From assembly GCA_004335835.1 (NCBI GenBank), contig RWJK01000514.1, positions 94,172 to 158,171 on the forward strand: DNA of 64,000 bases, read 5' to 3'. The position numbers and the translations under genes are program-made. Positions 34,155 to 46,309 of this stretch are shown here, in pieces. This DNA is from Scenedesmus sp. ARA3 (Eukaryota; Chlorophyta; Chlorophyceae; Sphaeropleales; Scenedesmaceae). The notes under the pieces are model-generated. The model was given only the letters and a program-made list of their open reading frames with translations. It ran no database searches and was not told the origin of the DNA. The number at the start of each line of letters is the position of its first letter. Positions within the stretch are counted from its first letter, which is position 1.

Positions 34155-37100
34155 TCACTGCGCCTTCCAGACCATCAGGTTCATGTTGCAGCCCACGCTG
34201 GTGTTGCCAGCCAGGCGCAGCCCCGCAGCGCTGAACAGCGCCTGCCATTCGCTCAGCGTGCGCCACGCGCCGCCAGGGCACTGCGCCAGGATCTCAATGG
34301 CAAACAGGCCTGCACAGCAGCATACAGACGCGGTGTGTGACGGGTCGCTTGCAAACATGTGACGCTGCGTGTCAGCCAGCACCGTAAGCTGCTTTCTACT
34401 CAACAGAGGTGACACCTCAGTGTGTCAAGAAGGCGTTGTAGTTTTAGTTGTTTAGCCATCGGTCAGTGATGCTAGCCTAATTTAAGAAAAACTATCCTGA
34501 TTTTAGCGCCCATCGACCATCCAGCCGCAGCTGAACATGCGATTGGTGCATCACTATGGAAAGGTTATAGCACCTGGACAGCAGCCTCAGAAAAATTTGG
34601 CCAGCTGTACATGCATGCCATACTGCAGTCTCAGCTTCTGCACTCACCTGGGGCCACGCCATCCTCGCAGGTGTTGTGCTGCCTGTCGCCAGCCTCAGGC
34701 ACCAGTGTCTGCAGCAGCAAAATGGAGCCGCCGGGCGCCAGCACCTCCCTGCAGGGCGGCAGCACGCCAGTACTCAGAGTCAGCAGGATTGGGAGCGTGT
34801 CGGGGCATGCCGCAGGTGCTTGAACTCGTGCAAATGATGAGGTTCTTTGACTCTTGTATTCTGGGGAGCGTAGGGGTTTGTGTGTGGTGGCGAGGCATGG
34901 CGAGCCCCATGCATTGTACAGCTGCCAGCTGCCAACCTTGACAACGCGCAGTTCAATGTGAGTTGGTCAACTTGCTGCATGCATGCGCTGCAAGGGCACG
35001 TGTGCAGCATGCAGGGTGCACAAGCCGCCGGCCCAGCGCAGCTGGCGCACATGTGGCAACTGTGACACCGCTGCTGTGCTGCACCGAGCACTTGCCTGCA
35101 GTGCTTCAGAATGAGGGCACAGTCCTCGTCTGAGAAGGCTGACAGGAAGTGCTTCATCAGCAGCGTGTCAACCTGCGGCAGCAGCAGCAGCAGTATGACA
35201 AGAACGAAGGATACAGCATACAGTTAACAACCAGATAGAGTACGCGCACTACTGGATAGCTTGGACGTGGCACAGCTGTGCTGCTAGCATTTCAAACGTG
35301 ATTGCCAAGCTCTCAAGCAGATCTGCCTGTCAACAGCCACGCTGTGTGGCACATGCTGCCAACGTGCAACAGCAGCCGCCACCATCACCGCACCACACTG
35401 CACCATACCACCCGCCACGCCCGCACCTGTGCCTGCTGCGCCTGTTGCGGGAAGGGCTGCCGCACGTCACCCGACATGAGCGTGAGCCGGCCCGCTGCAC
35501 CCGCCACACCCTTCGCCTCAAACATGCCGGGAATGTCGATGCTGCAGCAGCAAGGCAGGCGAAAGCCGTGCGCAGCAGCACCGCACGAGTCAGGCGTAGG
35601 CAAGCATGTGGAGCCGATGCACAGCCATTGGCACATCTGACCGGCTTCTGCAATGCACATCTAGCGCAGCTGGGCACCCCCTGGACACTGTTTGTGTCTG
35701 ATTTAGCAGCCAGCATGCCCAGTGAGTGTTGCGCACCGCGGCTACTAGCCGCTAGCGGCGCTAGTAGCGCGGCCACATCAGGCTGCAACCAGTTGGGGCA
35801 TGCCCTCAACACAACTATCAACATCCCACCTGTCGATGACCATCTGCCTGTCCAGCAGCAGCCCCTTGGCCTGCGGCCCTGCCCAGGACATGGCGGACGA
35901 CAGCAGCTCGCCACGCCCGCCACCCACGTCCAGGATCACACGCGCACCAGCCCAGTCGTACGCATCCTGCAATGCACAGGCAAAAAGGGGGGCCGGCAAC
36001 AAGGTGACTGCAAAATGACGAATGCTAGACAAAGCCAGGATCCCAAACGACGCTGTTAATGCACAGCTGCGTACCTTCAAGCAGTGCTGACTGTGCATTG
36101 CAGCATGCTGCAAGGCAGACGGCCTCTCTCTGCTGCTGCACATGCTGCATTCAGCACGGCATCCTATGTATGTTTCAGAGTTCCGCCGAGAACGCCTGAA
36201 GCAGCATAAGCACCAACTGCAGATCAGTTGAGAGCCACAGTAGTTGCCCACCGGTGATGCAAATGTATTGTATATATGTGGTATTACAGTATGCTGTTGG
36301 CTGCTGGGCGCGCCTGCGCAGCCGCAGCCGGCTCACCTTAAGGCTGGTGGCACCCCCTGCCAGGCTGTGGCATGTGAAGAAGCTCATGGCCTTCATGAAC
36401 TCCTCGCCATATGCGGCCTGCTCAGGCAGCTCCCCGTACTGCAGCAGGCGGGGCGGGCGTGAAGTGGGAAACATTTGATCTATGTTGTTGTCTGGTGATG
36501 GTGGTGGCGTGGCAAGCAAGCAGGCAAGCTGTTGGAAACGGAGCAACTCAGCACGATACTTGGCAGTGCCGGTTGCAGTAGCGTTCTGCTGCTCGCCTGC
36601 AAGAGATGCAGCTGCTGCACTGATAGCAAACATAGCTCCACATGTTGTCTGCGGCAGTGCCATGTGCTGTGTCTCTCACCTGGTACACGTCCATGCCATG
36701 GGCCAGCACAAACGCTGTCTTGCCCTGCTGCACAGCCTGGCGCCAGCAGCAGCAGCAGCAGCAGCAAGCAAGCAGCGCCGTGAGAATTGACAATGCAATT
36801 GCAGCGCAGCAGCGCGGCCACACACAGCACCCAACAGGCACGCACAAGATCATGAGGCACAATGTGGTGCAAGGAAACACAAGAGTTTCTGGCGCTGAGG
36901 GTATCGCGCTGCATGCCCACAGCAGGCTTTAACGAAGCGCAAGAGCAGCACCAAGCCGAGGTGGTGCACACTGCAGCCAGCGGCTGGCCAGCCTGCTATG
37001 GCAGCAAGCCTGTGAATGCTTCCCAGCAAAAATATCACAGGCCAACGCGGCAAATGCAATGCATGGCAGCCAGGCAAAGCCAGGCCGGGAGGCTCACCTG

Positions 37101-37954
37101 GGGCAGCACCTTCCATGCATCCCACTTGGGTGGGTTGATGAGGTGGCTGGCCATGTGGCCCAGGCTGGGAGCTTCACCCTGAACCAGCTGCACAGTGGCG
37201 GCGTTGGGTGTGAACTTCTTGCCGGGAAGTTCGTCCAGCATCTCGTGCTGCGCCAGCACGCGCAGCACCTTGTACAGGTGGCTGGTGGCGGTGGGGGAGG
37301 AGGCGCCGCACGCGGCAGCGATCTATGACGGCAGCAGAGACAACGCACCACAGAATCCACTATCTTTCAAGGATGTGAAAGGCCAATAGGGCTGGGAGAC
37401 TGCAGCTCATGGCTAGCGCACTTGCAGGCACGCCAGCGTGGTTGCCGGCTCTCGGATGTGTTGCAGGCAGCCAGAACCCACAACACCATGTGTGCGCATT
37501 GAAAGGCAACACAGCGCCAGGCAGCATCTACACTGGCTGACAACAGCAGCGTGCAGCATCCGGACCTCATGCCTGGGGCGCAATGTTTAGGCCTCTGCAA
37601 GCCAGACCCCCAGCCACTGCTTGCACAATACATCACCCTGGTAAGCTTGCGGTCCTTCGTGTCTGCTCGGTGCTCAATGCTTGGTTCTCAGCCTGCTGTA
37701 CACACCAAAATGCACAGCCTGTAAGAAAGGGACTCACCTGCTCGATGCTCATGCCTGCGCTGTCATCGTCATCAGCAGCAGCACCACGGCCGTTGGCAGC
37801 CCCCTTGGCTGCAGCAGGCTGCCCCGCTGGTGCATTGTCATGGCTGCTGCTGCTGGCGGCGTGGTCCACGAGTGCGTCTGCCACCTTGAGCTGCAGCATC
37901 ACTCCCAGGCAGGCACTCAGCCAGTGGCCCTGGATGGCACCAAACACCTTGGCT

Positions 37955-38002
<48 letters not shown>

Positions 38003-38297
38003 AGAGGGCACAAGGCAGCTGTCGGTATGCATTGGCTTTACATGGCGTGTGCCAGCAGCTTGCCCTGCTCTTCCTGGTGCCTCCTTGGTTGAAATGGTGC
38101 ATTGGCCACATCTGCTACATAAAAGCACCTACAACAGTAACAGGTGCGGGCCCGAGTGTCTTACCTGTGGCCTGCATTGAGGCATTTGAAGAGCCTTTTG
38201 TGCTGTGGGCATGACCTGACACAACATGGCCAACTGCTGCCTTGACAGCATTGCCGATGAAGCCAGGACTCTGAGCTTGAGGAATCTTGACGTCCAT
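34155..38297 (-). CDS. COMT-like SAM-dependent O-methyltransferase
   Basis: Ten exons (38297-38165, 37952-37738, 37322-37098, 36736-36680, 36438-36337, 35966-35830, 35541-35427, 35172-35096, 34748-34648, 34309-34155) keep phase and give 438 residues. The winged-helix dimerisation part includes KVFGAIQGHWLSACLGVML, CGASSPTATSHLYKVLRVLA and KKFTPNAATVQLVQ. The methyltransferase part has YGEEFMKAMSFFTCHSLAGG, the SAM motif VILDVGGGRGELL (254-266), DIPGMFEAKG, and C-terminal REVLAPGGSILLLQTLVPEA. In plant COMTs a catalytic His lies in the HDW-SDE motif; here the segment is KHFLSAFSDEDC, with Ser339 at that place and a His three residues earlier. Substrate is unknown. Intron 8 uses a GC donor (AG|GCAAGT). 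The gene starts 418 bases from, and divergent to, the methyltransferase-dehydrogenase gene, the first of the putative sunscreen cluster, so co-expression and a methylation or tailoring role are plausible but unproven. Confidence 0.88.
35090..35097 (-). promoter_or_regulatory. GC-AG intron donor (AG|GCAAGT)
   Basis: Exon 8 of the COMT-like gene ends TGCAG and the intron begins GCAAGT. This is the strong consensus for the minor GC class of U2 introns. Phase 2 then continues correctly into the acceptor before GGAGGTGCTGGC at 34748. Every other intron in the models begins GT. Confidence 0.8.
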
Positions 38298-38715
38298 TGC
38301 TTGCGTTGTTGCTGTGGCTCCTTGAAGCAGTACAGCAGTTGCCAGAACAGCACACCACTTTTCTCTTGGTTATTAGACTGACCAGTTAAATAAAGGCAAT
38401 TGTAAAAGTCGTGGCAGCCACTATTTCTGTACATCAATCACCTATCACATGACACACGACTGCTTATGCGCTCGATCGTGTGGCTCGAACTACCTTGTGA
38501 GCTTCACGCTGCGAGGTGTTGCGTCAGGGAATCTGTTATCCTGATCCAGTGCACAACATCCTGTGGCCAATAACACGGTACCACGTTGTCCAATAGTTCG
38601 ATAGCGCTTTATCTGGATTGCTGGTGAGCCAGCCAGCAGCAGCTGCAACCTTGGAAACTCTCGTCGCCACAGCAGCAACTGCACCAGCTTGGCTCGGCCG
38701 ACCACAGCAGCAGAC
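38298..38715. promoter_or_regulatory. Divergent promoter, COMT-like / OMT-SDR
   Basis: The two opposed ATGs are 418 bases apart. The block is AT-richer than its surroundings (for example GGTTATTAGACTGACCAG, GTTAAATAAAGGC). No specific operator is recognised. A shared bidirectional promoter is inferred from spacing alone. Confidence 0.5.
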
Positions 38716-41157
38716 ATGACTGGCGGAACTCAAGCAGAAGGCATTCATGCTACGGGCCAGCCAGACACTCCAATCGAGGTCCTGACTGCGCTGCTGACCA
38801 AGGCCCTGCAGCAGCAGACCCTGGAGCAGCAGCGGACATATGTGCAGCAAGCCCTAGACATTGCTGCTGGCCTGGATGATTATCTCGACAAGATCAGCAG
38901 CCCACCTTCACAGGTAGGGCTTGCCCCTGAATGGGGTAGCTGTGTTGGCAATGCAGGTGCTTGCAGCGGTGCTCAGCCGCAGCTGCACAGCTGTGTGCTG
39001 CCATACCTTTCGTGCAACAGACAGGCTCCAGGCAGCTGCACCAGCCGGCTTATTGAATTGCAACCACAAGCAGCAGCAGCAATGGTTTTGCAGCTTTTTG
39101 ACATGTGTGCAATGCGGCTGTGAGTTTTCGTGTTGTGCGCTGCTATATTTGAAGCCGCCAGTTACTGGTCCTGGCAATGTCAGCAGGAATGCACATAACC
39201 ACAGTGCTGTTACATCATGATGCGCTACACATTGTGCTGTGGGGAAGAATGCCAGACTGTTTCTGCAAGTTGTACACGCCATGTGGCAGCTGCCGCACAT
39301 TGTCTGCCTGCTTACTTGCCTGTCTCCTGCCCATAATGTGCTGCACAGGTGGTGTGTGAGCTGGTGGCCGCCTCTGTGAGCCACGACTGGGCTGGCGCGC
39401 ATGCTGCCGGCAAGACGCAGTTCCTCCAAAAAGCGGAGTGCTGCAGCGGCACGCTGGAGGGGCGCCTGCTGCGCTTCCTGGTGGCGGCCACAGGTGAGGG
39501 AGCTTGTTGCTGATTCTGTTGTGCTGCTAGTAGTCATACCATTGCTTAGGTCTGATTGCAACCATGCTGATGGTAGGGTGGCTGCTGCGCTTCCTGGTGG
39601 CAGCCACAGGTGAGGGCTGGGCCCTGAACTGCTTTACTGTGGCAGCATTACGTGTCTGGGGTTTAAGTGGAAGCATGATGTTTGGGGAGGGGCGGCTGCG
39701 CTTCCTGGTGGCGGCCACAGGTGGGGGCTGTTGCAATGCGCTTGTTGTGGTTAAAACAGGTTGATTGGCGACACAATGACGTTGTGTGGCCTTGGCAGCA
39801 GGCTGTCTGCTGAAGCAGGCTAGGCAGCTGCTCCCGGGCAGCTTAGATTGTAACAACGTAATTTTGCTTGTTATCAGTTCATGCTGCAGCCGCCAAGCAC
39901 GTGGTAGTGATTGCCGACATGTTCACAGGCACCAGGGTGCTGCATGCTGCTCAATACTGCCTGCTGGGTTGTCTGCTGCCACTGCTTCTCATGCTGTCGC
40001 CGCAGGCGCCAAGCGTGTGCTTGAGATTGGCATGTTTACTGGCACCAGCAGCCTGGCCATGGCAGAGGCACTGCCCGAGGAAGGCCAGGTGAGCAGCACT
40101 GTACAGGGTTGCAGGGTACACACTTTACATAAGCATGATTGTTCATTGGCACCAGCACCCTAGCCATGGCAGAAGCACTGCCCGAGGACGGCCAGGTGAG
40201 CAGCGTGCGCAGGCCGTATTACAAGCTTTGCATTGCATGGATGTAAACGCAGGATGTCTCGTAGGTTACAAAGAAGGTAGGTGCAGCAGCAGAGCCCATG
40301 GGCTGCCCACTGTCCCAAGCTAGCAGCAGCTGTCTAATGAATGAGACAAACCCCTATAAAGTGCTTGACATACTGCTGCTAATTGGCTGCTGCTGCCATC
40401 GATGCTGATGTTGTGTGCCTTGATATGCTGCAGCTGGTGGCGCTGGACATCGAGCCCTACATGGCCGAGTTTGCGGGGCCCTACTTTGCCGCCTCGGGCC
40501 TGGGTGGGCGCATCCGGCCCGTGATCGGGCCAGCACAGGACAGCCTGGCACAGCTGGCGGCAGAGGGCGAGAGGTGCGGACATAGTGATGTGTTCACCAG
40601 CTGCTACAGGACTAAGAGGGGGATCGACGCTTTTTTGTGCAGGCTTTTATCTTTGCACACATGTCCCATCATCGAATGCTGGCGTAGGCAACTGCTGGCT
40701 GCTCTTGTGCGGCTGATGTCCGTTGTCAGCGGCCCTAGTCTATGCTGCTGCTGGCACGCACGCACGCACACGCGCACTGCTGCCAACATGCCTCATGCCG
40801 TCTGCCTTGCTGCAGCTTCGACCTCATCTTCCTGGATGCCAACAAGGACGGCTACGCAGCTTACTACGATGCCATCATGCAGCACAGCCTGCTGGCGCAC
40901 AACGGGCTGCTGGTGGTGGACAACAGCCTCATGAAGGTGACTGAGGCAGCCATGTACTGTTGCTGGCTTTGTACGTTGGTACCATCACATGGCGCTGCAC
41001 CCGTACGTAGCTGGTTCCCTGCTGCATGTGTTTCTCGGTGCAAGGGAAGGAGCGATGTGACAGTGCGCCTCATACAAGCATGTGCTGCTTGACTGGTGGC
41101 AGTTGAGCCGTCAAGCCAAGATGTTTACATGTGATCTTGTTACCTAACTGGATGATA

Positions 41158-41250
<93 letters not shown>

Positions 41251-43950
41251 ACATGCCGTCCGCCGCCGCCAGGGCCGCACCTACGCCCCCGGCGGCGTGG
41301 CTGACGCGTCTGCTGACGCTGTGCGCGCCTTCAACCAGCAGCTGCTGGCTGATGGCCGTGTGGAGGTGGTGGCGCTGCCCTTCAGGGACGGTGTCAGCCT
41401 GGTGCGGCGGCGGTGAGTGCTGCTGCTGCCTTGAGGCTTGGGGGGCGCTCATGATGTCTGTGCGAGATGTGATGTCGGTGCGCGAACAGGGCATCCACAT
41501 GTCCTCTGCTGCGGGACAGGCTGCATGGCAGCTGCTCTGTTGCTGCAGCAGCAGCCACACATTCTTGACAGCATGCCAACAAGCAGGCAGTACTATTGCT
41601 TTTCGTGGGAGCCCAACAGCATGGCTAGCATGCGTGCGTGGTTGGTGTATGTCCATCATGGCTGCAGTGCTTGCACCGCAGGTCTATGCTCTGTTGCTGT
41701 GAGGACCATATACTTCAGCATGACCTTCTCCCCATGCACACCCTCTATGCTGCGGATGCAGACAAGCCCACCGCTGCAGGTCTCCTACTTCTGCCAGCGC
41801 AACCCCTTCGGCCGCCCCAGCAGCAACCAATGGCCAAGCTGCAGCTTTAAACGGCAGGCCTGCTGCCAGTACAGACCTGGCACCAGCAGCAGCACCTGCC
41901 GCTGATCCTGTGCTGTGTGGCTTCAGGGGCAACAGCCTGCTGCAGCGCTTCAAGCTGACAGGCAAGGCAGCACTGGTAACAGGTGAGGGGGCGGCGGTTG
42001 GCAGAGGCCACGAGCTGCAGCCCAAGCGACTGTAGGCTGCATTGCCTCGTTGTTGCACTGTGCAGAAGATCTATTGATGGTGTTGCTGCCCAAACCAGAA
42101 CCTGTTGCATGTGTGAGATGGGGTCAAAACATGCTGCGCACTGCTTGCAGGTGCTGGCCAGGGCATCGGCCGCGCCTGGGCACATGCGCTGGGAGAGGCC
42201 GGCGCTGCAGTTGCTGTTGTTGACCTGGACCTTGCTAAGGCACAGGCTGTGGCTGGCGAGCTGCTGAGCAAGGGTGTGCGGGCGCTGGCGGTGCAGGCTG
42301 ACGTGGCCAGCAAGAAGGACTGCCAGCGGTGAGGCGCCAGCACGCTTCCGGACAGCTAGTATGCGATGCAAAGCTGCCTAGGTTTCACACTGCAAGGTTT
42401 GCTCCTGTTGCCATTTGCGGACAGATGCCGGTGCACATCACTGGCCCAGCAGTGACCCTGAGACACTGAGCTGCTGTGAGTTGCGTGCACATAACATTTA
42501 ATTGCTGCACGTGGCATGGCCTCAGCTGGTCCAGCTGCATGCAGGCAGGCAAACTGCAGGCAAAATACACCACACTCAGGTGCAGGTACAGCTGCTGCTG
42601 GTGGCATTCATTTCATGGTTTGCTGCACTCCTGCAGGATGGTGGCTGCTGCTGTGGCTGGCTTGGGTCGGCTGGACATTGCGGTCAACAACGCAGGCATC
42701 AACCGCAACAGCGCGGCAGAGGACACCCCTGAGGGCGAGTGGGACATGACGTTTGTGGTCAACGCAAAGGGCGTGTTCCTCAGCTGCCAGGTGAGCCGGT
42801 GTAGTGGAATAGCAGCGCTTGGCTTGTAAAGTGCACAGCGCATTAGTAACCTTGCTTTCTACACACAGGGCATTCCACTAAAATCAAGGCCACCTGCTGG
42901 CCCCTGGAAACCAGAAAAACACATACTGCTGTACAGTACAGACATTGTCATCCGTGTAACACCCTGTTGCACTGCTGCTGCTGCTGCTGCTGCTGCCCTG
43001 CAGGCTGAGGCGTCCCACATGCTGGCTCAGGGCTACGGCAAGGTCATCAACACCGCCAGCATGGCCTCACTGCTGGTGCCACACCCGCAGAAGCAGGCAG
43101 CATACAACGCCTCCAAGGCAGCAGGTGCGGCATCGCTGCTGTGGGCCTGCCTCACAGCTAGGATGCAATGCGTGCGTGGCGCGACTGAGAGCTGAAGCTG
43201 TCACAGGACTGTTACATGACATGGTGCTGGTGTCTGCTGCCGCCTGCCAGTGCACCTCAAGACCAGCTCGTTGCCTGGGCGGTGCACACCTGGCCAAGCA
43301 ATGCTTGCAGGTGCGCAGATTTGCATTTTTATTCTAGACTGTCCATCTTTACACCAATGGTGATGAAGTGTAACTCCTGCTTCTGCTGCTGCTGCTGCTG
43401 CTGTGGTGTGACCTGCAGTGGTGAAGCTGACGCAGAGCCTTGCATGCGAGTGGGCGGACAGGGGTGTGCGCGTCAACTGCGTGTCGCCAGGCATCGTGAA
43501 CACCGCGCTGATCCAGGTGCGGATGGCGCACAGCAGCTGGTGCCTCAGTGCATCTCACATTTGTTCTGAAGTTTGTGCTGAGTGGCTGCTGGTCACCTCG
43601 GCAGTGTGAAGTCATGTACAGATGCTGCGTTGCTAGCAGTCTTGTCACCCGAACGTTTGTCACCACTGTGCATGGCCGACGGCGGTTGCAAGTATCCTCA
43701 GCAAAACTTTCGTACCTCCTGCAGACACCGCTGCTTATGTTGCTGCTTTTGTTGCTGCATTTTGCCTTTGCTCCTGCAGGAGTCGCCTGACCTGCAGCCG
43801 CTGGTCACTTCCTGGCTGCAGCAGATCCCTGCAGGCAGGCTGGCTGAGGTGACCGACCTGCAGGCCGCGGTGGTGTACCTGGCAAGTGAGGCCAGTGACT
43901 ACATGACCGGCCACAACCTGGTCATTGAGGGTGGGCAGAGCCTGTGGTGA
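38716..43950 (+). CDS. Bifunctional class I O-methyltransferase / short-chain dehydrogenase (predicted fusion)
   Basis: Twelve exons (38716-38913, 39349-39493, 40006-40088, 40434-40573, 40816-40936, 41273-41412, 41798-41982, 42151-42328, 42637-42790, 43004-43124, 43419-43516, 43780-43950) stay in phase and give 577 residues. Residues 1-275 are a CCoAOMT/MysB-type methyltransferase: [33 protein letters not shown], metal site [13 protein letters not shown] with [11 protein letters not shown], and [15 protein letters not shown]. Residues 276-320 are an Ala/Pro linker. Residues 320-577 are a classical [39 protein letters not shown]482NASK486, IRVN-like [10 protein letters not shown], and [15 protein letters not shown], closest in pattern to sorbose/xylulose reductase or mannitol dehydrogenase types. 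If the 41413 donor is not used, the methyltransferase ends at TGA 41414-41416 with 276 residues. I favour fusion because the dehydrogenase part has no in-frame ATG of its own. In context it probably acts with the neighbouring cyclase and ATP-grasp. Confidence 0.78.
39460..40206. repeat. Exon-edge tandem copies in OMT introns 2 and 3
   Basis: The 3' edge of exon 2 plus donor (anchor GCGCTTCCTGGTGG) occurs at 39471 (exon), 39587 and 39698. The exon 3 region (anchor GGCACCAG) occurs at 39928 (diverged), 40041 (exon) and 40148 (near-perfect, with donor). Spacings are 116 and 111, then 113 and 107. Confidence 0.9.
41161..41250. repeat. (CTG)30 array in OMT intron 5
   Basis: Thirty uninterrupted CTG units end 22 bases before the acceptor of exon 6 (CCGCCGCCGCCAG). 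The array takes the place of a normal branch-point/pyrimidine region. Confidence 0.95.
41798..43950 (+). other. SDR module of the fusion (separate gene under the alternative model)
   Basis: This segment (six exons) encodes the complete SDR fold. Its first exon begins [20 protein letters not shown] before the [14 protein letters not shown] Rossmann motif. No ATG lies in frame between the preceding stop and this motif. The only alternative start I can offer is ATG 41621 with a poor donor (TG|GTTGGT) spliced to 41798, which would give a short MASMRAC leader. Confidence 0.6.
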
Positions 43951-44090
43951 CGGCAGGCGGCAGTCAGTGCTGGTTGTTTGGGTGGGAGAAGGAACTAGCA
44001 AGGGTAGTGACTACATGACATGATTGGCCACAACCTGGTCATTGATAGAGGGCAGAGCCTGTGGTGACGGCAGGCGGCATGGAGTTGGGT
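43894..44090 (+). repeat. Duplicated SDR C-terminal exon end
   Basis: The last coding block and stop (AGTGACTACATGACCGG to CTGTGGTGACGGCAGGCGGC) at 43894 are repeated at 44006 with small indels, a spacing of 112. The second copy lies after the stop and is a broken, untranslated copy of the [15 protein letters not shown] end. Confidence 0.92.
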
Positions 44091-46309
44091 GGGAGAACCG
44101 TTGGGAAGGAACTATTGAGGGTGGTGTAGCAAGCATGGCACGCTCCTGTTCTCCTGGTGCGGCATGTGGTGACGTGCAACAGCACAGCTTGTGCTTACGG
44201 CATGTGGCACCGCACTAAGCCTTTGGGTGCAGCTGAGACACGTAGACAAGGCAGTGGAGGTGCTTCCAGTTGAAGAAGGTTGTGCCTAGGCAGGTGGGGC
44301 AGGCACCTGCACCTGTGCTGCAATCATGCGGTGTCGGTTGTGAATCAGGTAAAGCACAAGAGCTGTTGTAAAACTAGCAGCCGAGGCCCTTGTGTTGACT
44401 GGTGGGGCATGGTATCTGCTTTTTATATAGCATGATATTGTGACAGGTGTAAGCCGTCAAGTCCAAAGAAAAGCAATGACGGTACTTAAGAATAAGCACT
44501 GGCTAACTCTGGTGAGCTGTGTCTGTCTAAGATAGTGGGCAGTGTCTGCAGTGATGTAACATACACATATGGAACCAACGGTACGCATTGCAACAACCCT
44601 GAAGTGGAAGTGAGGAGGTGACGTGGACTTGTTAACACTTCTGCCAACTTCACGTGGCCATATTGCTAGACGCCACCCATCACAGGGCACATTGCGCTGC
44701 TCCAACCTGATTGCATGCCAGAGCAGCTTGCAGCAGCTCAAAGTTGCAGCACCGCCCGAACTTGCTGGCTGATGGCGCTGTCGACGTTGTGTTCATATAG
44801 AGTATAACACCATGCTGCTTGCGGTTGCGGGCTGGGGAGATGGCGGTGGCGTGGATCACCATCCTGCAGTACAATACAGCACTGCAATACTTGCTCTCGT
44901 CTGCATGTCTACTGCAGATGCCACTTTCTCTGAATATGTGGTAGTAAGAAGCGTCACTGGTTACAGTATTTTCCACCTGCCCTTGCCCTTCTACCCTGTC
45001 AGAAAGCTGCACGCCCTACTGCTGCAACTGCTCTGTGTCAGGCAGATGAACGTGTATGCCCAATCTCCCACATAGATCAGCCATCGTCCTGTCTGCTTGC
45101 CATACCCATTATGCCAAACATGTCATACCTACAACCACAAGATAACCTGTCTAGCAAAACCAACTGCAACTGCAACGGAGGCTGCAATACACTGTCACAA
45201 CCTGCCTCCTGACGTTATTGTAACGTAGCTGAGGAACAACCCAGCCTCCTATGGTACAATATTCCTCAACTACGCACAGTTTGAGCAAGACTGCAGGCTA
45301 CAACCGCCGCGCTTGCGCTAACAGTACATAAGCCATGCTCAACGTTTGGCCGATGGTTGGCCGCGAGATTCCAATGGCAATACCATGAACCATGCCACAG
45401 CCGCTGCTCTCAGCTCATATCACCTCCAGCAGCAATTGCTCAATTTGGTTTGCCCAGGTGTTGCAGAGCACCAGTGCAGCTCCAAGAATGCAGCAATCCA
45501 CGCCAACTGCTCGCCAACACAAGCACAACGACTACAGTGCCCCTTCCTAAACCAGCATGGCATGCTGCCACACAGGACAAATGTCACCATAGCTCTCCCG
45601 CACAAATGGTCGAGCTGTTGTGCCAGCCACCTGATCCTGCAATTGTACTTGCTACGGCGCTGTGCACTGCTGCACATTGACTGGCCACATAGAACATCAA
45701 CAATGCAGCTGCATTGCTCCACCAACTGCAACAACTAGAACTTGCAAGTTCCAGGCAGCACATCACATTCAGCGCACAGCCATGCACAGCCAAGAACCCC
45801 CGGTCAGTCAATGCAGCAAGTGCAGGAGCAACCTGCCACATCCAATGGCTGGCAGCTGGTGCAGAACCGGACGCCCAACGGCTACTGGCAGCAGCGCTGC
45901 TGTGGACTTGAACGTGCACAAAAACCAACAAAGAATCGGAAACCATCTAACCAAAAACCCACATCAATCGCTTGATGGAATGAGTGCACATGCATGCATG
46001 CACGAGTCAAATACCCAAGGATGCTGCGTGACAACAGCCCACGGCAATGCGCGCGTGGTACACAGCACAATGGTCGCCCTGCTCCTGTGAAAACCAGGGC
46101 GAGTACTACTAGTATCACCTCTTCAGCCATCTTCACTGGAGTTTCAGGGAGTTTGCGCTAGCTTCATTTGTCACCCTCCAACTGGCAACACCCTCAATTC
46201 AACTGACCAATGCTATTTCACATTGGTGTATGTATGAGTCAGCGAGCTCATAGCCACCAAGCAATAGCGATGATCACATAGCACTTACAATTACGTCACA
46301 ACAAGCCCT
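43951..46309. other. Convergent intergenic region within the cluster
   Basis: This is 2.36 kb between the end of OMT-SDR (+) and the end of the cyclase (-). After the duplicated exon end there is no supported gene. A TGTAA at 44367-44371 could serve the plus gene. TTACA at 46285-46289 (TGTAA on the minus strand) could serve the cyclase. The open frames at 45346-46136 overlap each other on both strands and have no motif. Confidence 0.6.

Noticed and set aside
35738..35774. Palindrome-like CTACTAGCCGCTAGCGGC region in a COMT-like intron
   Set aside because: Only the 12-bp core is perfect; the arms need a bulge to pair, so it is weaker than the two long palindromes and was not listed as a feature.
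44457..46136. Several open frames between OMT-SDR and the cyclase
   Set aside because: They overlap on both strands, lack motifs, and have no matching splice structure.
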